64,000 bases of DNA from Inhella gelatinilytica. Lineage in GTDB: Bacteria > Pseudomonadota > Gammaproteobacteria > Burkholderiales > Burkholderiaceae_C. Within the stretch, counting starts at the first letter, position 1; each line of letters starts with the position of its first letter. The position numbers and the translations under genes are program-made. Below, one piece after another: positions 16,699 to 26,024 of this stretch. The stretch spans positions 62,001 to 126,000 of the forward strand of contig NZ_JAEDAL010000002.1 in the NCBI RefSeq assembly GCF_016093295.1, in the 5' to 3' direction. The notes under the pieces are model-generated. The model was not told the origin of the DNA and did no database searches. It saw only the letters and a program-made list of their open reading frames with translations.

Positions 16699-17940
16699 AT
16701 GACCCCCACCTTTCCCCCTGCTGATCGCAGTCGTCGCCACTGGCTGGGCACCGGTGCCCTGGCCGCCGCCACCCAGGTCATGCCGCAGGCGTGGGCGCAG
16801 GGCAGCGATCGCCCGGAGAAAGAAGAAGTCCGATTGGGCTTCATCCCGCTCACGGACTGCGCGTCGGTGGTGATGGCCTCGGTGCTGGGCTTCGATCGCA
16901 AGCACGGCATCAAGTTTGTGCTCAGCAAAGAAGCCAGTTGGGCGGCCGTCCGAGACAAGCTGGTGAACGGCGATCTGGACATGGCGCATGTGCTGTATGG
17001 CTTGGTCTATGGCCTTCATCTGGGGGTCGGTGGCCCCAAGAAAGACATGGCGGTGCTGATGACTCTGAACCGCAACGGCCAGGCCATTACCCTGTCCAAG
17101 GCTTTGGCGGACAAGGGCGCGGTCGACGGGGCTTCGCTGGCCAAACTCATGGCGCGGGAGAAGCGCGAGTACACCTTTGCGCACACCTTCCCGACGGGAA
17201 CCCACGCGATGTGGCTGTATCACTGGTTGGCCACCCATGGCGTGAATCCGCTTCAGGACGCCAAGGTCATCACCGTCCCGCCGCCCCAAATGGTCGCCAA
17301 CATGCGGGTGGGCAACATGGATGGGTATTGCGTGGGGGAGCCTTGGAACCACCGCGCCATCTTGGATGGCATCGGTGTCACCGCAGCCACGACCCAAGAC
17401 ATTTGGCCGGACCATCCTGAGAAGGTTTTGGGCGCGTCACTCGACTTTGTGCGCCGGCACCCGAACACGGCGCGGGCCGCCATCCTGGCGGTGTTGGAGG
17501 CCGGGCGGTGGATTGATGCGAGCTTGAAGAACAAGCAGCAAATGGCCGAAACCATTGCGGAGAAGAGCTACGTCAACACCGCGGTGGATGCGATCAATCA
17601 GCGCATCCTGGGGCGTTATCAGAACGGGCTGGGCAAGACCTGGGACGACCCGCGTCACATGAAGTTCTTTGATGACGGCGAGGTGAACTACCCCTACCTT
17701 TCCGACGGGATGTGGTTCCTCACGCAGCACAAGCGCTGGGGCCTCCTCAAGAGCCACCCGGATTACCTGGGGGTGGCCAAGACCATCAACCAGACCGAGC
17801 TCTATACCCAAGCGGCAGCCCAACTCAAAGTCAGCGTCCCCAAGAGTGGCCTGCGCAGCAGCAAGCTCATCGACGGCACGGTGTGGGATGGCAAGGCGCC
17901 CGCCCAGTACGCGGACTCTTTCAAGATCAAAGCGGCCTGA
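16699..17940 (+). CDS. nrtA: Nitrate ABC transporter substrate-binding protein
   Basis: Periplasmic nitrate/nitrite-binding protein of the NrtA/CmpA family, 413 residues. A Tat-like signal is visible (SRRHWLG followed by a hydrophobic stretch ending AWAQ), consistent with an exported lipid-free protein. The mature start VRLGFIPLTDCASVVMA is the family signature, and HTFPTGTHAMWLYHWLA and GYCVGEPWNHRA follow. The start at 16699 has TGGAG 7 nt upstream; earlier in-frame codons would place the start inside the terminator leader. It is the first structural gene of the nitrate operon. NasS is a homologue, but the export signal argues for a transport role. Confidence 0.9.
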   Translation: MTPTFPPADRSRRHWLGTGALAAATQVMPQAWAQGSDRPEKEEVRLGFIPLTDCASVVMASVLGFDRKHGIKFVLSKEASWAAVRDKLVNGDLDMAHVLYGLVYGLHLGVGGPKKDMAVLMTLNRNGQAITLSKALADKGAVDGASLAKLMAREKREYTFAHTFPTGTHAMWLYHWLATHGVNPLQDAKVITVPPPQMVANMRVGNMDGYCVGEPWNHRAILDGIGVTAATTQDIWPDHPEKVLGASLDFVRRHPNTARAAILAVLEAGRWIDASLKNKQQMAETIAEKSYVNTAVDAINQRILGRYQNGLGKTWDDPRHMKFFDDGEVNYPYLSDGMWFLTQHKRWGLLKSHPDYLGVAKTINQTELYTQAAAQLKVSVPKSGLRSSKLIDGTVWDGKAPAQYADSFKIKAA

Positions 17941-17961
17941 AGCCGAGAAAGCGAGTTGGCC

Positions 17962-18840
17962 ATGGTGGCAGCTGTGTTTCATGCGCCCGAAGCGTCGGGC
18001 GCCGTGCGGGAGGCGCGCCACGTGCCGGCCGCGACCTCGGAATCTCCACTCGAGCGCCGCCGGCCCGCGCCGCCGCGGTGGGTTTTGCGCTGGATCGCCC
18101 CCGTACTCGGGCTGGCCTTGTTGGTGGGCGTGTGGGCGCTCCTGACGCAAAAGGGCGGGGCGTTTCCCACCCCACGGGCGACGTTCGACGCTGCCCTGCA
18201 CCTGTTCTCTGACCCGTTCTATCGCAAGGGCCCCAACGATGTGGGCATTGGCTGGAACATTCTCAACAGCTTGCAGCGCGTGGCCTTGGGTTTTGGTCTG
18301 GCGGCGCTGGTGGGCATTCCCCTGGGATTTGCCATCGGGCGCTTCCGCTTCCTGGCTCAGATGCTGGGGCCGCTGATCAGTTTGTTGCGTCCCGTGAGTC
18401 CGTTGGCTTGGTTGCCCATCGGCCTGTTGGTGTTCAAAAGCGCTGACCCAGCGGCGATCTGGACGCTTTTTATCTGCTCCATCTGGCCCATGATCCTCAA
18501 CACGGCCCAGGGCGTGCAGCGCGTGCCGCAGGACTACCTGAATGTGGCCCGGGTGCTGAATCTTTCCGAGTGGCGCGTCATCACGCGCATCTTGTTCCCG
18601 GCGGTTCTGCCCTACTTGCTGACTGGGGTTCGTTTGTCGGTGAGCACGGCCTGGTTGGTCATCGTCGCCGCGGAAATGCTGACCGGTGGCGTCGGGATCG
18701 GGTTCTGGGTTTGGGACGAATGGAACAACCTCAATGTGCAGCACATCCTGATTGCCATCTTTGTGATCGGCTTTGTGGGGTTGCTGCTTGAACAACTGCT
18801 GATGGCGCTGGCCAAAAGGGTGTCCCATGATGAATGTTGA
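17962..18840 (+). CDS. nrtB: Nitrate ABC transporter permease
   Basis: Inner-membrane permease of the NrtB family, 292 residues, with about six membrane helices. The EAA-type loop that contacts the ATPase is seen as NVARVLNLSEWRVITRILFP, and AAEMLTGGVGIGFWVWDEWN is typical of nitrate/cyanate/bicarbonate permeases. An in-frame TTG at 17956 is an alternative start two codons earlier. The N-terminal 45 residues are Ala/Pro/Arg-rich before the first helix. The stop overlaps the ATPase start by 14 bp, so translation is coupled. Confidence 0.9.
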   Translation: MVAAVFHAPEASGAVREARHVPAATSESPLERRRPAPPRWVLRWIAPVLGLALLVGVWALLTQKGGAFPTPRATFDAALHLFSDPFYRKGPNDVGIGWNILNSLQRVALGFGLAALVGIPLGFAIGRFRFLAQMLGPLISLLRPVSPLAWLPIGLLVFKSADPAAIWTLFICSIWPMILNTAQGVQRVPQDYLNVARVLNLSEWRVITRILFPAVLPYLLTGVRLSVSTAWLVIVAAEMLTGGVGIGFWVWDEWNNLNVQHILIAIFVIGFVGLLLEQLLMALAKRVSHDEC

Positions 18841-19612
18841 GAACGTGGAAATGGTCTTTTCCACCCCGCGCGGTCCCTTTCACGCGCTGCGTGACATCAA
18901 CCTTCGGATTGAAGCGGGCGAGTTGGTGGCGCTGATTGGTCACAGCGGCTGTGGCAAGAGCACCTTGCTCAATCTGATGGCCGGCCTGGTTCAGCCCACC
19001 CGTGGCGTGCTGATTGGGTATGGGCGGGAGATTGCCCGGCCGGGTCCGGATCGCGCCATGGTGTTTCAGAACCACTCGCTACTGCCTTGGCTCTCTTGTT
19101 TCGACAACGTTCTGCTGGCGGTGGAGAGCGTGTTTGGTCGCCGGGAAAGCCGTTCGCAACTGAAAGCGCGGGCCCAAGCGGCGCTGGAGCTGGTGGGCAT
19201 GGCTCCCGCGGCGACCAAGCGCCCTGGGGAGATCAGCGGCGGCATGAAGCAGCGCGTGGGCATTGCCCGCGCCTTGGCCATGGAGCCCAAGGTACTGCTG
19301 ATGGACGAGCCCTTCGGGGCTTTGGATGCCCTGACCCGCGCCAAGCTGCAGGATGAGCTCTTGGCGATACAGGGCGCCACCGGCTGCACGGTGGTGATGG
19401 TGACGCACGACGTGGATGAAGCGGTGCTGCTGTCGGACCGCGTGGTGATGATGACCAATGGCCCCGCCGCCACGATCGGGGAGGTTCTGCGTGTGGACTT
19501 GCCGCGACCGCGCGACCGCGTGCATCTGGCTACCGATCCCACCTACATGGCGGCGCGCCGCGCGGTCTTGGACTTTCTGTACACCCGTCACAGCCATCCG
19601 GAGGCCGCATGA
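18827..19612 (+). CDS. nrtD: Nitrate ABC transporter ATPase
   Basis: ATP-binding subunit of 261 residues. Walker A is GHSGCGKST (38-46), Q-loop FQNHSLLPW, signature ISGGMKQR, Walker B VLLMDEP with a D-loop GALDALT, and the switch His in THDVDEA. The short NrtD form lacks the nitrate-binding C-terminal domain found in cyanobacterial NrtC. It powers uptake through the preceding permease. Two adjacent ATG codons (18827 and 18830) could serve as start. Its stop overlaps the nirB ATG by four bases. Confidence 0.92.
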   Translation: MMNVENVEMVFSTPRGPFHALRDINLRIEAGELVALIGHSGCGKSTLLNLMAGLVQPTRGVLIGYGREIARPGPDRAMVFQNHSLLPWLSCFDNVLLAVESVFGRRESRSQLKARAQAALELVGMAPAATKRPGEISGGMKQRVGIARALAMEPKVLLMDEPFGALDALTRAKLQDELLAIQGATGCTVVMVTHDVDEAVLLSDRVVMMTNGPAATIGEVLRVDLPRPRDRVHLATDPTYMAARRAVLDFLYTRHSHPEAA

Positions 19613-22053
19613 AAAAGCCGCATCTGGTGCTGGTGGGCAATGGCATGGCGGGCGTGCGCACGCTGGAAGAGTTGCTCAAGCTGGCGCCCGACCTGTACGA
19701 CATCACCGTGTTCGGCGCGGAGCCGCACCCGAACTACAACCGCATCTTGCTCAGCCCCGTTCTGGCGGGCGAGCAGACGCTGGACGAGATCGTTCTGAAC
19801 CCCGTCTCTTGGTACCAAGAGCACGGCATTCGTTTGCATCTGGGTAAAAAGGTCGCCCACATTGACCGGGTGCGCCGTCGGGTGGTCGCCGAGGATGGCA
19901 CCTCGGCGGACTACGACCGCTTGCTCTTGGCCACGGGCTCGCTGCCGTTCATCCCGCCGGTGCCGGGCCATACGCTGGACGGCGTTGTGGCCTACCGGGA
20001 CATCGCCGACACGCAGGCCATGATCGATGCGGCGGCCAAGTACCGCCATGCGGTGGTGATCGGCGGTGGCCTGTTGGGACTCGAAGCGGCGAATGGCTTG
20101 ATGTTGCGGGGGATGCAAGTCACCGTCGTGCACCTGGGCGACTGGCTGATGGAGCGGCAACTCGACGCCACCGCCGCGCAGTTGCTGCAGCGCTCGCTCG
20201 AGGCGCGCGGGCTGCGCTTCCGTACCGGAACGCAGACCCAAGCCCTCATCGGTGACAAGTTCAACGGGTCTGGCGGGCGGGTGATGGCCGTGCAGTTCAA
20301 GGGGGGGGAAGAGATCCCCGCAGATTTGGTGGTGATGGCCGCCGGGATTCGCCCCAACACGGAACTGGCCGAGCAAGCGGGCTTGCACTGCCAACGCGGT
20401 ATCGTCGTCACCGACACCCTGCAGACGGTGACCGATCCGCGCATCTATGCGCTGGGCGAGTGTGCGTCCCACCGCGGCGTGGCCTATGGCTTGGTGGCGC
20501 CGCTGTTTGAGCAAGGCAAGGTCTGCGCCACGCACTTGGCGCAGTTCGGCATCGGTCGCTACACCGGGTCCCAGACCAGCACCAAACTCAAGGTTACCGG
20601 CATCGACCTCTACAGCGCGGGCGACTTCCTGGGGGGTGAGGGCACCGAAACCATCGTCATGAGCGACCCCTTCGCCGGGGTCTATAAGAAGCTCGTGGTC
20701 AAGGGCGACAAGCTGGTGGGCGCCTGTCTGTACGGGGATACCGTGGACGGCAGCTGGTACTTCAAGCTGCTGCGCGAGGGCCGAACGATTGCAGACATTC
20801 GCGATCGCTTGATGTTCGGGGAATCCAACCTGGGCGATGCGGGGCACCAAGGGCAGAGCAAGGCCGCCACGCTTCAGGACAGCGACGAAGTCTGTGGCTG
20901 CAATGGCGTCACCAAGGGCAGCATCTGCAAGGCCATCAAGGAAAAAGGCCTTTTCACGCTGGACGAGGTGCGCAAACACACCAAGGCCAGCGCCTCGTGT
21001 GGGTCGTGCACCGGCCTCGTGGAGCAGCTCATCATGGCGACGGCGGGCGGCGACTACTCCGCCGCCCCCCGGAAAAAAGCGCTGTGCGGCTGTACGGACG
21101 CCAGTCATCAAGACGTGCGGGAGGCCATCGTCAAGGGGCACTTGCTGACGCGGGCCGAGGTGTTTCGGGCGCTGGACTGGAAAACGCCCAGCGGGTGCCC
21201 CACTTGCCGACCGGCCCTCAACTACTACCTGATCAGCACCTGGCCCAAAGAGGCCCAGGACGACCCGCAAAGCCGCGCCATCAACGAGCGCAGCCACGCC
21301 AACATCCAAAAGGATGGGACCTACAGCGTGATCCCGCGCATGTGGGGCGGCGAAACCAACAGCAGCGAGTTGCGGCGCATCGCGGACGTGGTGGACAAGT
21401 TCCAAATCCCCACCGTCAAGGTCACGGGGGGCCAGCGCATTGACTTGCTCGGTATCAAAAAGGAAGACCTGCCGGCCGTCTGGAAGGATCTGGACATGGT
21501 GAGCGGGCACGCCTACGCCAAAGCCCTGCGAACCGTCAAAACTTGCGTGGGTTCGGAGTGGTGCCGGTTTGGAACACAAGACAGCACCCAGATGGGCAAG
21601 GACTTGGAGCGCCAGTTGTGGCGCATGTACGCCCCTCACAAAGTCAAGCTGGCGGTCAGCGGGTGCCCGCGCAACTGTGCGGAGGCGGGCATCAAGGACG
21701 TGGGGGTGATCGGCGTCGACTCCGGCTGGGAGATTCACATCGCCGGCAATGGGGGCATCAAGACCGAGGTCGCGCAGTTCCTCTGCAAGGTCAAGACGGC
21801 GGACGAGGTGCTCGAGTTCAGCGGCGCCTTCTTGCAGCTGTATCGCTTGGAGGGCTGGTACCTCGAACGCACCGTGCATTACGTGAACCGCGTGGGGTTG
21901 GACTACGTGAAACGGCGCATCCTGGACGACACCGCAGGCCGCCAAGCGCTGTGGGCGCAATTGCAGTTTGCCCTGGATGGGGAGCCCGACCCTTGGGTGG
22001 AATTTGACAAAGCTCGGGTGGACTTGCGGCAATTTGAAAAGGTGGCGGTATGA
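19609..22053 (+). CDS. nirB: Assimilatory nitrite reductase large subunit
   Basis: NAD(P)H-nitrite reductase large subunit, reducing nitrite to ammonium in the cytoplasm, 814 residues, normal length. In order: FAD/NAD-binding oxidoreductase domain (about 1-400, LVLVGNGMAG and VVIGGGLLGLEAA), BFD-like [2Fe-2S] Cys segments (CGCNGVTKG ... CGSCTG at about 425-475 and a second CGC...CPTC pair), and the siroheme/[4Fe-4S] domain with Cys646, Cys652 (TCVGSEWC) and Cys686, Cys690 (SGCPRNC). It overlaps nrtD and nirD by ATGA at each end. The product of the cobA gene downstream supplies the siroheme precursor. Confidence 0.96.
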   Translation: MKKPHLVLVGNGMAGVRTLEELLKLAPDLYDITVFGAEPHPNYNRILLSPVLAGEQTLDEIVLNPVSWYQEHGIRLHLGKKVAHIDRVRRRVVAEDGTSADYDRLLLATGSLPFIPPVPGHTLDGVVAYRDIADTQAMIDAAAKYRHAVVIGGGLLGLEAANGLMLRGMQVTVVHLGDWLMERQLDATAAQLLQRSLEARGLRFRTGTQTQALIGDKFNGSGGRVMAVQFKGGEEIPADLVVMAAGIRPNTELAEQAGLHCQRGIVVTDTLQTVTDPRIYALGECASHRGVAYGLVAPLFEQGKVCATHLAQFGIGRYTGSQTSTKLKVTGIDLYSAGDFLGGEGTETIVMSDPFAGVYKKLVVKGDKLVGACLYGDTVDGSWYFKLLREGRTIADIRDRLMFGESNLGDAGHQGQSKAATLQDSDEVCGCNGVTKGSICKAIKEKGLFTLDEVRKHTKASASCGSCTGLVEQLIMATAGGDYSAAPRKKALCGCTDASHQDVREAIVKGHLLTRAEVFRALDWKTPSGCPTCRPALNYYLISTWPKEAQDDPQSRAINERSHANIQKDGTYSVIPRMWGGETNSSELRRIADVVDKFQIPTVKVTGGQRIDLLGIKKEDLPAVWKDLDMVSGHAYAKALRTVKTCVGSEWCRFGTQDSTQMGKDLERQLWRMYAPHKVKLAVSGCPRNCAEAGIKDVGVIGVDSGWEIHIAGNGGIKTEVAQFLCKVKTADEVLEFSGAFLQLYRLEGWYLERTVHYVNRVGLDYVKRRILDDTAGRQALWAQLQFALDGEPDPWVEFDKARVDLRQFEKVAV

Positions 22054-22442
22054 GCTGGGTCACGGTTTGCGACGTTCGGGACATCCCCGTGCTGGGGGCC
22101 CGCCGTGTGGCCCGTCCCCGCGGCATGGATGTGGCCCTCTTCCGCAATGAAGCGGACGAAGTGTTTGCCCTGTTGGACCGCTGTCCGCACAGGGGTGGGC
22201 CCCTGAGTCAGGGCATCGTCTTTGGTCGGGGCGTGGCCTGCCCGCTGCACAACTGGACCATTGGACTGGACACGGGCCGGGCCCAGGCCCCCGATGAGGG
22301 CACAACGCCCGCCTTTCAAGTGCGCGTGGTCGAGGGGGCCGTGCAATTGCTGAGCGAGGAGTTGGCAACCCTGGCCCTGGACCTGCAGCCGCCCGTGGCC
22401 GGGCCTTGTGCGGCGGCCCGCATTCCCCTCGGGGTGGCCTGA
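22050..22442 (+). CDS. nirD: Nitrite reductase small subunit (Rieske type)
   Basis: NirD small subunit, 130 residues, with a Rieske fold. Ligand pairs are intact: Cys45-x-His47 (RCPHRGG) and Cys64-x2-His67 (ACPLHNW). Many NirD proteins have lost these residues, so this copy probably binds a [2Fe-2S] cluster. The last 20 residues are Pro/Ala-rich. It follows nirB with an ATGA overlap and is separated from nasA by 4 bp. Confidence 0.92.
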   Translation: MSWVTVCDVRDIPVLGARRVARPRGMDVALFRNEADEVFALLDRCPHRGGPLSQGIVFGRGVACPLHNWTIGLDTGRAQAPDEGTTPAFQVRVVEGAVQLLSEELATLALDLQPPVAGPCAAARIPLGVA

Positions 22443-22446
22443 GCCC

Positions 22447-25194
22447 ATGGCCCCACCCACCCAGACCCGAAGCACGTGCCCGTACTGCGGTGTGGGCTGT
22501 GGCGTGCTCATCGAGCACGACGGCGCCCAGATCACGGGCGTGCGGGGCGACCCTGACCACCCGGCCAACTTCGGGCGGCTGTGCACCAAGGGGCAAACCT
22601 TGCACCTCACCGCAACACCGCAGGTCCGGGCGCACAGCCGCTTGCGGGTCCCTGTGTTGCAGGACCGGGGCGGCGGCCCGCCCAAGCCGGTGGGCTGGGC
22701 GGCGGCGCTGGACCGGGTGTGCGGTGAGTTGCTGCGCATTCATGGCCAGCACGGGCCGGAGGCGATTGGTTTTTATGTTTCGGGGCAGTTGTTGACGGAG
22801 GACTATTGCGCCTTCAACAAACTGGCACGGGGTGTGCTCAAAACGCCCCACATTGACTCCAACTCCCGCCTGTGCATGAGTTCGGCGGTGGTGGGCTACA
22901 AGCAAAGCCTCGGGGCCGATGCGCCGCCTTGCAGTTATGAAGATGTGGAGCAGGCCGCGTGCTTGCTGATTGCCGGCGCCAACCCGGCCTGGGCACACCC
23001 CGTTCTCTTTCGCCGCATCGAAGCGGCTCGGGCTCGCCAGCCGGGCCACCGACTGATCGTCGTCGACCCCCGCCGGACCGAAACCGCTGAGTTGGCCGAC
23101 TTGCACCTGGCCCTCCAGCCGGGCACCGACGTGGCCTTGTTCCATGGCTTGCTGCACGCTTGCATTTGGCAGGGGTGGGTGGATGCAGGCTTTGTGTCCC
23201 ACCACACCGAAGGATGGGCGCCACTCAAAGACCTGGTGCGCGACTGGACGCCGGCCCGTGCGGCCCAGACCTGTGGTGTGCCGGAAGCCCACATTTGGCA
23301 GGCGGCCGAGTGGTTTGCTCAGTCGCCTCGCAGCCTGAGCCTCTATTGCCAAGGGCTGAATCAAAGCGCCAGCGGCACGGCCAACAACACCGCACTCATC
23401 AACCTGCACTTGGCCACCGGCCAGATTGGCAAGCCCGGCGCGGGCCCCTTTTCGCTGACTGGGCAGCCCAATGCCATGGGGGGGCGGGAGGCCGGGGGGA
23501 TGGCAACGCTGCTGCCGGGGCACCGTGACCCGGCCAACCCCGCGCACCGGGTGGACGTGGCCAAGCTGTGGGGCTTGAGCGGGTTGGAGCGGCTCCCCGG
23601 GCCGGGGCACGATGCCGTGTCGCTGTTTGAGGCTGCCGCGCGGGGCGAGATCAAGGCCCTTTGGATTGTTTGCACCAACCCGGCACAGAGCCTGCCCGAT
23701 CAGGCCTTGGTTCGCCAAGCCCTGACGCGTTGCGAACTCGTCATCGTGCAGGAGGCCTTTGGCGACACCGCCACGGCCCCCTTTGCGGATGTCCTGCTGC
23801 CTGCCAGTACGTGGGGGGAGAAAGAGGGCACTGTGACCAACAGCGAGCGCCGCATCAGCCGCGTGCGGGCGGCGGTGCCGCCGCCCGGTGAGGCGCGCGC
23901 GGATTGGGCCATTGCCCGGGAGGTGGGTTTGAGGCTGGATGCGGTCCTCAACCCCCACCGCCCGTCGCTGTTTGCCCGTACGGACAGCCCCGAAGCGCTG
24001 TGGAATGAACACCGAGAAAGCACCCGCGGCCGGGACTTGGACATCACCGGCTTGAGCTACGCCCTGTTGGACGAACGGGGGCCCAAGACTTGGCCCTTCG
24101 TGCAGGGGCCACAAGCCCGGCTCTACACGGATCGGTGGTTCCCAACCCCCAGCGGGCGGGCGCGGTTTCAATGCGTACCCTTCCGACCCCTGGCCGAAAG
24201 GGCGGATGCCCAGTTCCCCCTTCAGCTCACCACCACCCGTTTGCGGGACCACTGGCATGGGCTCAGCCGCTCCGGGCGTGTGCCGCGACTCTTTGGACTG
24301 GAGGGTGCGCCGTTCGTGCGCTTGCACCCACAGGACGCCCAGCGGCGCCGGCTGGCCGAGGGCCAGTTGGTGCAACTGCGCACTCGCCATGGGGAAACGG
24401 TGCTCCCCCTGCGCTGTGACGACCGGCTGGGCTTGAGCCAAGCCGACGTGGCCATGCATTGGGGGTCTGAGGTGCTCAGCGGGTTGGGCGTCAACGGGCT
24501 GACCCAGCGGCGCCGCTGCCCCGATAGCGGGCAGCCGGCACTGAAGCAGGCTGCACTGTCCATCAGTCCGGCGAACCTGCCTTGGCGGGTGACCGCCTGT
24601 GCCTGGGTGTCGGCGGACGAGGGGCCCGCGCTGCACGCGCGCTTGCGCGCCAGCTTAGGGGGCTGGGCCTATGCCCACTGCGTGCCCGTGCCCAGCGAGA
24701 CGGACGGCGAGGTGGGCTGGGCCTTTGAGGCGGCGGCCGCCACCCTGCCGGATGACGCCTGGGTGGCCCGCTTGGCCTTGGCCCTGGGCTTTGACGGGCC
24801 CGGGGGGCACCAGTACGCCGACCCCAGCCGGGGGCGTTTGCGGCGCTTGCGTCTGCGCGGCGAGGGCGCCAACTGCCAGATCGCCGCATTTCTTCGCGTG
24901 GGTGAAGGGGACGAAGCCGCCTGGCTTGAGCCCCTGTGGCGGGCACGCCAGCCCGTTGCGGGCTTGGAGCGCTGGCTGCTCAGCCCCGGTCAACCACCGC
25001 TGCACCGGCTCGACACCCCGCGCGCGCCGCAGGTCTGTCAATGCTTTGACGTTCGTGAGGACGCCATCCGCGCCTGCCTGGCGCGCACCGACGGCCGATT
25101 GAGCACGCTGCAACATGAGCTTCGGTGCGGTACCCAGTGCGGGTCATGTCTGCCCACTTTGCGTCGTCTGATCCAAGAAGGAGTCCCCGCATGA
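22447..25194 (+). CDS. nasA: Assimilatory nitrate reductase catalytic subunit
   Basis: Cytoplasmic molybdo-bis-MGD nitrate reductase, 915 residues. [4Fe-4S] ligands are Cys11, Cys14, Cys18 and Cys46. The Mo-site Cys is in NSRLCMSSAV, NQSASGTANN lies in the cofactor domain, and TTTRLRDHWHGLSRSGR is typical of NasA/NarB. A C-terminal BFD-like [2Fe-2S] domain (Cys864, Cys866, Cys898, Cys901) marks the longer NasA/NasC form that receives electrons from a flavoprotein. No separate NasB or NasC reductase gene is present in the operon. I chose ATG 22447; upstream in-frame codons lie within nirD. It overlaps cobA by ATGA. Confidence 0.95.
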   Translation: MAPPTQTRSTCPYCGVGCGVLIEHDGAQITGVRGDPDHPANFGRLCTKGQTLHLTATPQVRAHSRLRVPVLQDRGGGPPKPVGWAAALDRVCGELLRIHGQHGPEAIGFYVSGQLLTEDYCAFNKLARGVLKTPHIDSNSRLCMSSAVVGYKQSLGADAPPCSYEDVEQAACLLIAGANPAWAHPVLFRRIEAARARQPGHRLIVVDPRRTETAELADLHLALQPGTDVALFHGLLHACIWQGWVDAGFVSHHTEGWAPLKDLVRDWTPARAAQTCGVPEAHIWQAAEWFAQSPRSLSLYCQGLNQSASGTANNTALINLHLATGQIGKPGAGPFSLTGQPNAMGGREAGGMATLLPGHRDPANPAHRVDVAKLWGLSGLERLPGPGHDAVSLFEAAARGEIKALWIVCTNPAQSLPDQALVRQALTRCELVIVQEAFGDTATAPFADVLLPASTWGEKEGTVTNSERRISRVRAAVPPPGEARADWAIAREVGLRLDAVLNPHRPSLFARTDSPEALWNEHRESTRGRDLDITGLSYALLDERGPKTWPFVQGPQARLYTDRWFPTPSGRARFQCVPFRPLAERADAQFPLQLTTTRLRDHWHGLSRSGRVPRLFGLEGAPFVRLHPQDAQRRRLAEGQLVQLRTRHGETVLPLRCDDRLGLSQADVAMHWGSEVLSGLGVNGLTQRRRCPDSGQPALKQAALSISPANLPWRVTACAWVSADEGPALHARLRASLGGWAYAHCVPVPSETDGEVGWAFEAAAATLPDDAWVARLALALGFDGPGGHQYADPSRGRLRRLRLRGEGANCQIAAFLRVGEGDEAAWLEPLWRARQPVAGLERWLLSPGQPPLHRLDTPRAPQVCQCFDVREDAIRACLARTDGRLSTLQHELRCGTQCGSCLPTLRRLIQEGVPA

Positions 25195-26024
25195 ACACGC
25201 CGTCTGCCGTCCACCCGGTGGCCCTGGTGGGGGCCGGGCCCGGAGATCCCGAGTTGCTGACGGTGCGGGCGCTGCAGCGCCTGCAAGCCGCAGATGTGGT
25301 GCTGGCCGACGACTTGGTGGATGCGCGGGTGCTGGCCCTGGTGCGCGGCCGCTTGGTGCGTGTGGGCAAGCGCGGCGGGCAGCCCTCGACCGACCAGGCC
25401 TTTATCCATGGGCTCCTGGTGCGAGAAGCCCGTTCGGGCCGCCGCGTGGTACGACTCAAGGGCGGCGACCCGTTTGTGTTTGGCCGGGGCGCAGAGGAAG
25501 TGGAGGCCTTGCAAGCGGCCGGAATCCCGGTGGAAGTGGTCAGCGGCCTGACCAGTGGGTTGGCTGGCCCCACCGCCGCGGGGGTCTCGGTTACGGACCG
25601 CCGCTGCAGCCCCGGCGTGGTGCTGGTCACCGGGCACTCCGGACCCGGCTGCGAGGCCCCCAATTGGGCCGCCTTGGCCCAAAGTGGGCTTACCTTGGTC
25701 GTCTACATGGGCAAGGCGCAATGCGCGGGTTGGACAACGGCCCTGCTCGCCGGCGGCCTGGGCCCCGGCACGCCGGCCGCCGTCGTGGTGGCCGCCCACA
25801 CGCCGCGTCAGCGCAGCATCAGCACCACACTGGGCGAGTTGCCCGCCACCGTGGCGGCCTTTGGTGCGGACGAGCCCACTTTGTGTGTGGTCGGTACCGC
25901 CGCGTCTCGCGCGCTGGCGCTGGTGAACTCAGCGCCCCGGGCTCAGGGCCATCGTGATGGCCTCGCGGCGCGCCAAATCGACAGCGCGTCCGAGCGTCGG
26001 GCCACTCGCGCCAGCGGCCAGTAG
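25191..26024 (+). CDS. cobA: Uroporphyrinogen-III C-methyltransferase
   Basis: SAM-dependent methyltransferase converting uroporphyrinogen III to precorrin-2, the branch point to siroheme for NirB and to cobalamin. From ATG 25191 it is 277 residues. SUMT motifs: VGAGPGDPELLTVRA, VRLKGGDPFVFGRG, GLTSGLAGPTAAGVSVT and YMGK. The core ends at about residue 250; the last 25-30 residues are a hydrophilic Arg/Ala tail encoded entirely within the overlap with the opposite-strand cca gene. Last gene of the nitrate operon, where its siroheme role fits. It lacks the CysG precorrin-2 dehydrogenase/ferrochelatase domain. Confidence 0.93.
   Translation: MNTPSAVHPVALVGAGPGDPELLTVRALQRLQAADVVLADDLVDARVLALVRGRLVRVGKRGGQPSTDQAFIHGLLVREARSGRRVVRLKGGDPFVFGRGAEEVEALQAAGIPVEVVSGLTSGLAGPTAAGVSVTDRRCSPGVVLVTGHSGPGCEAPNWAALAQSGLTLVVYMGKAQCAGWTTALLAGGLGPGTPAAVVVAAHTPRQRSISTTLGELPATVAAFGADEPTLCVVGTAASRALALVNSAPRAQGHRDGLAARQIDSASERRATRASGQ

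Noticed and set aside
19588-22032. Long minus-strand frame antisense to nirB
   Set aside because: Residue composition is His/Gln/Val/Gly-rich shadow coding; nirB on the plus strand has all catalytic motifs.
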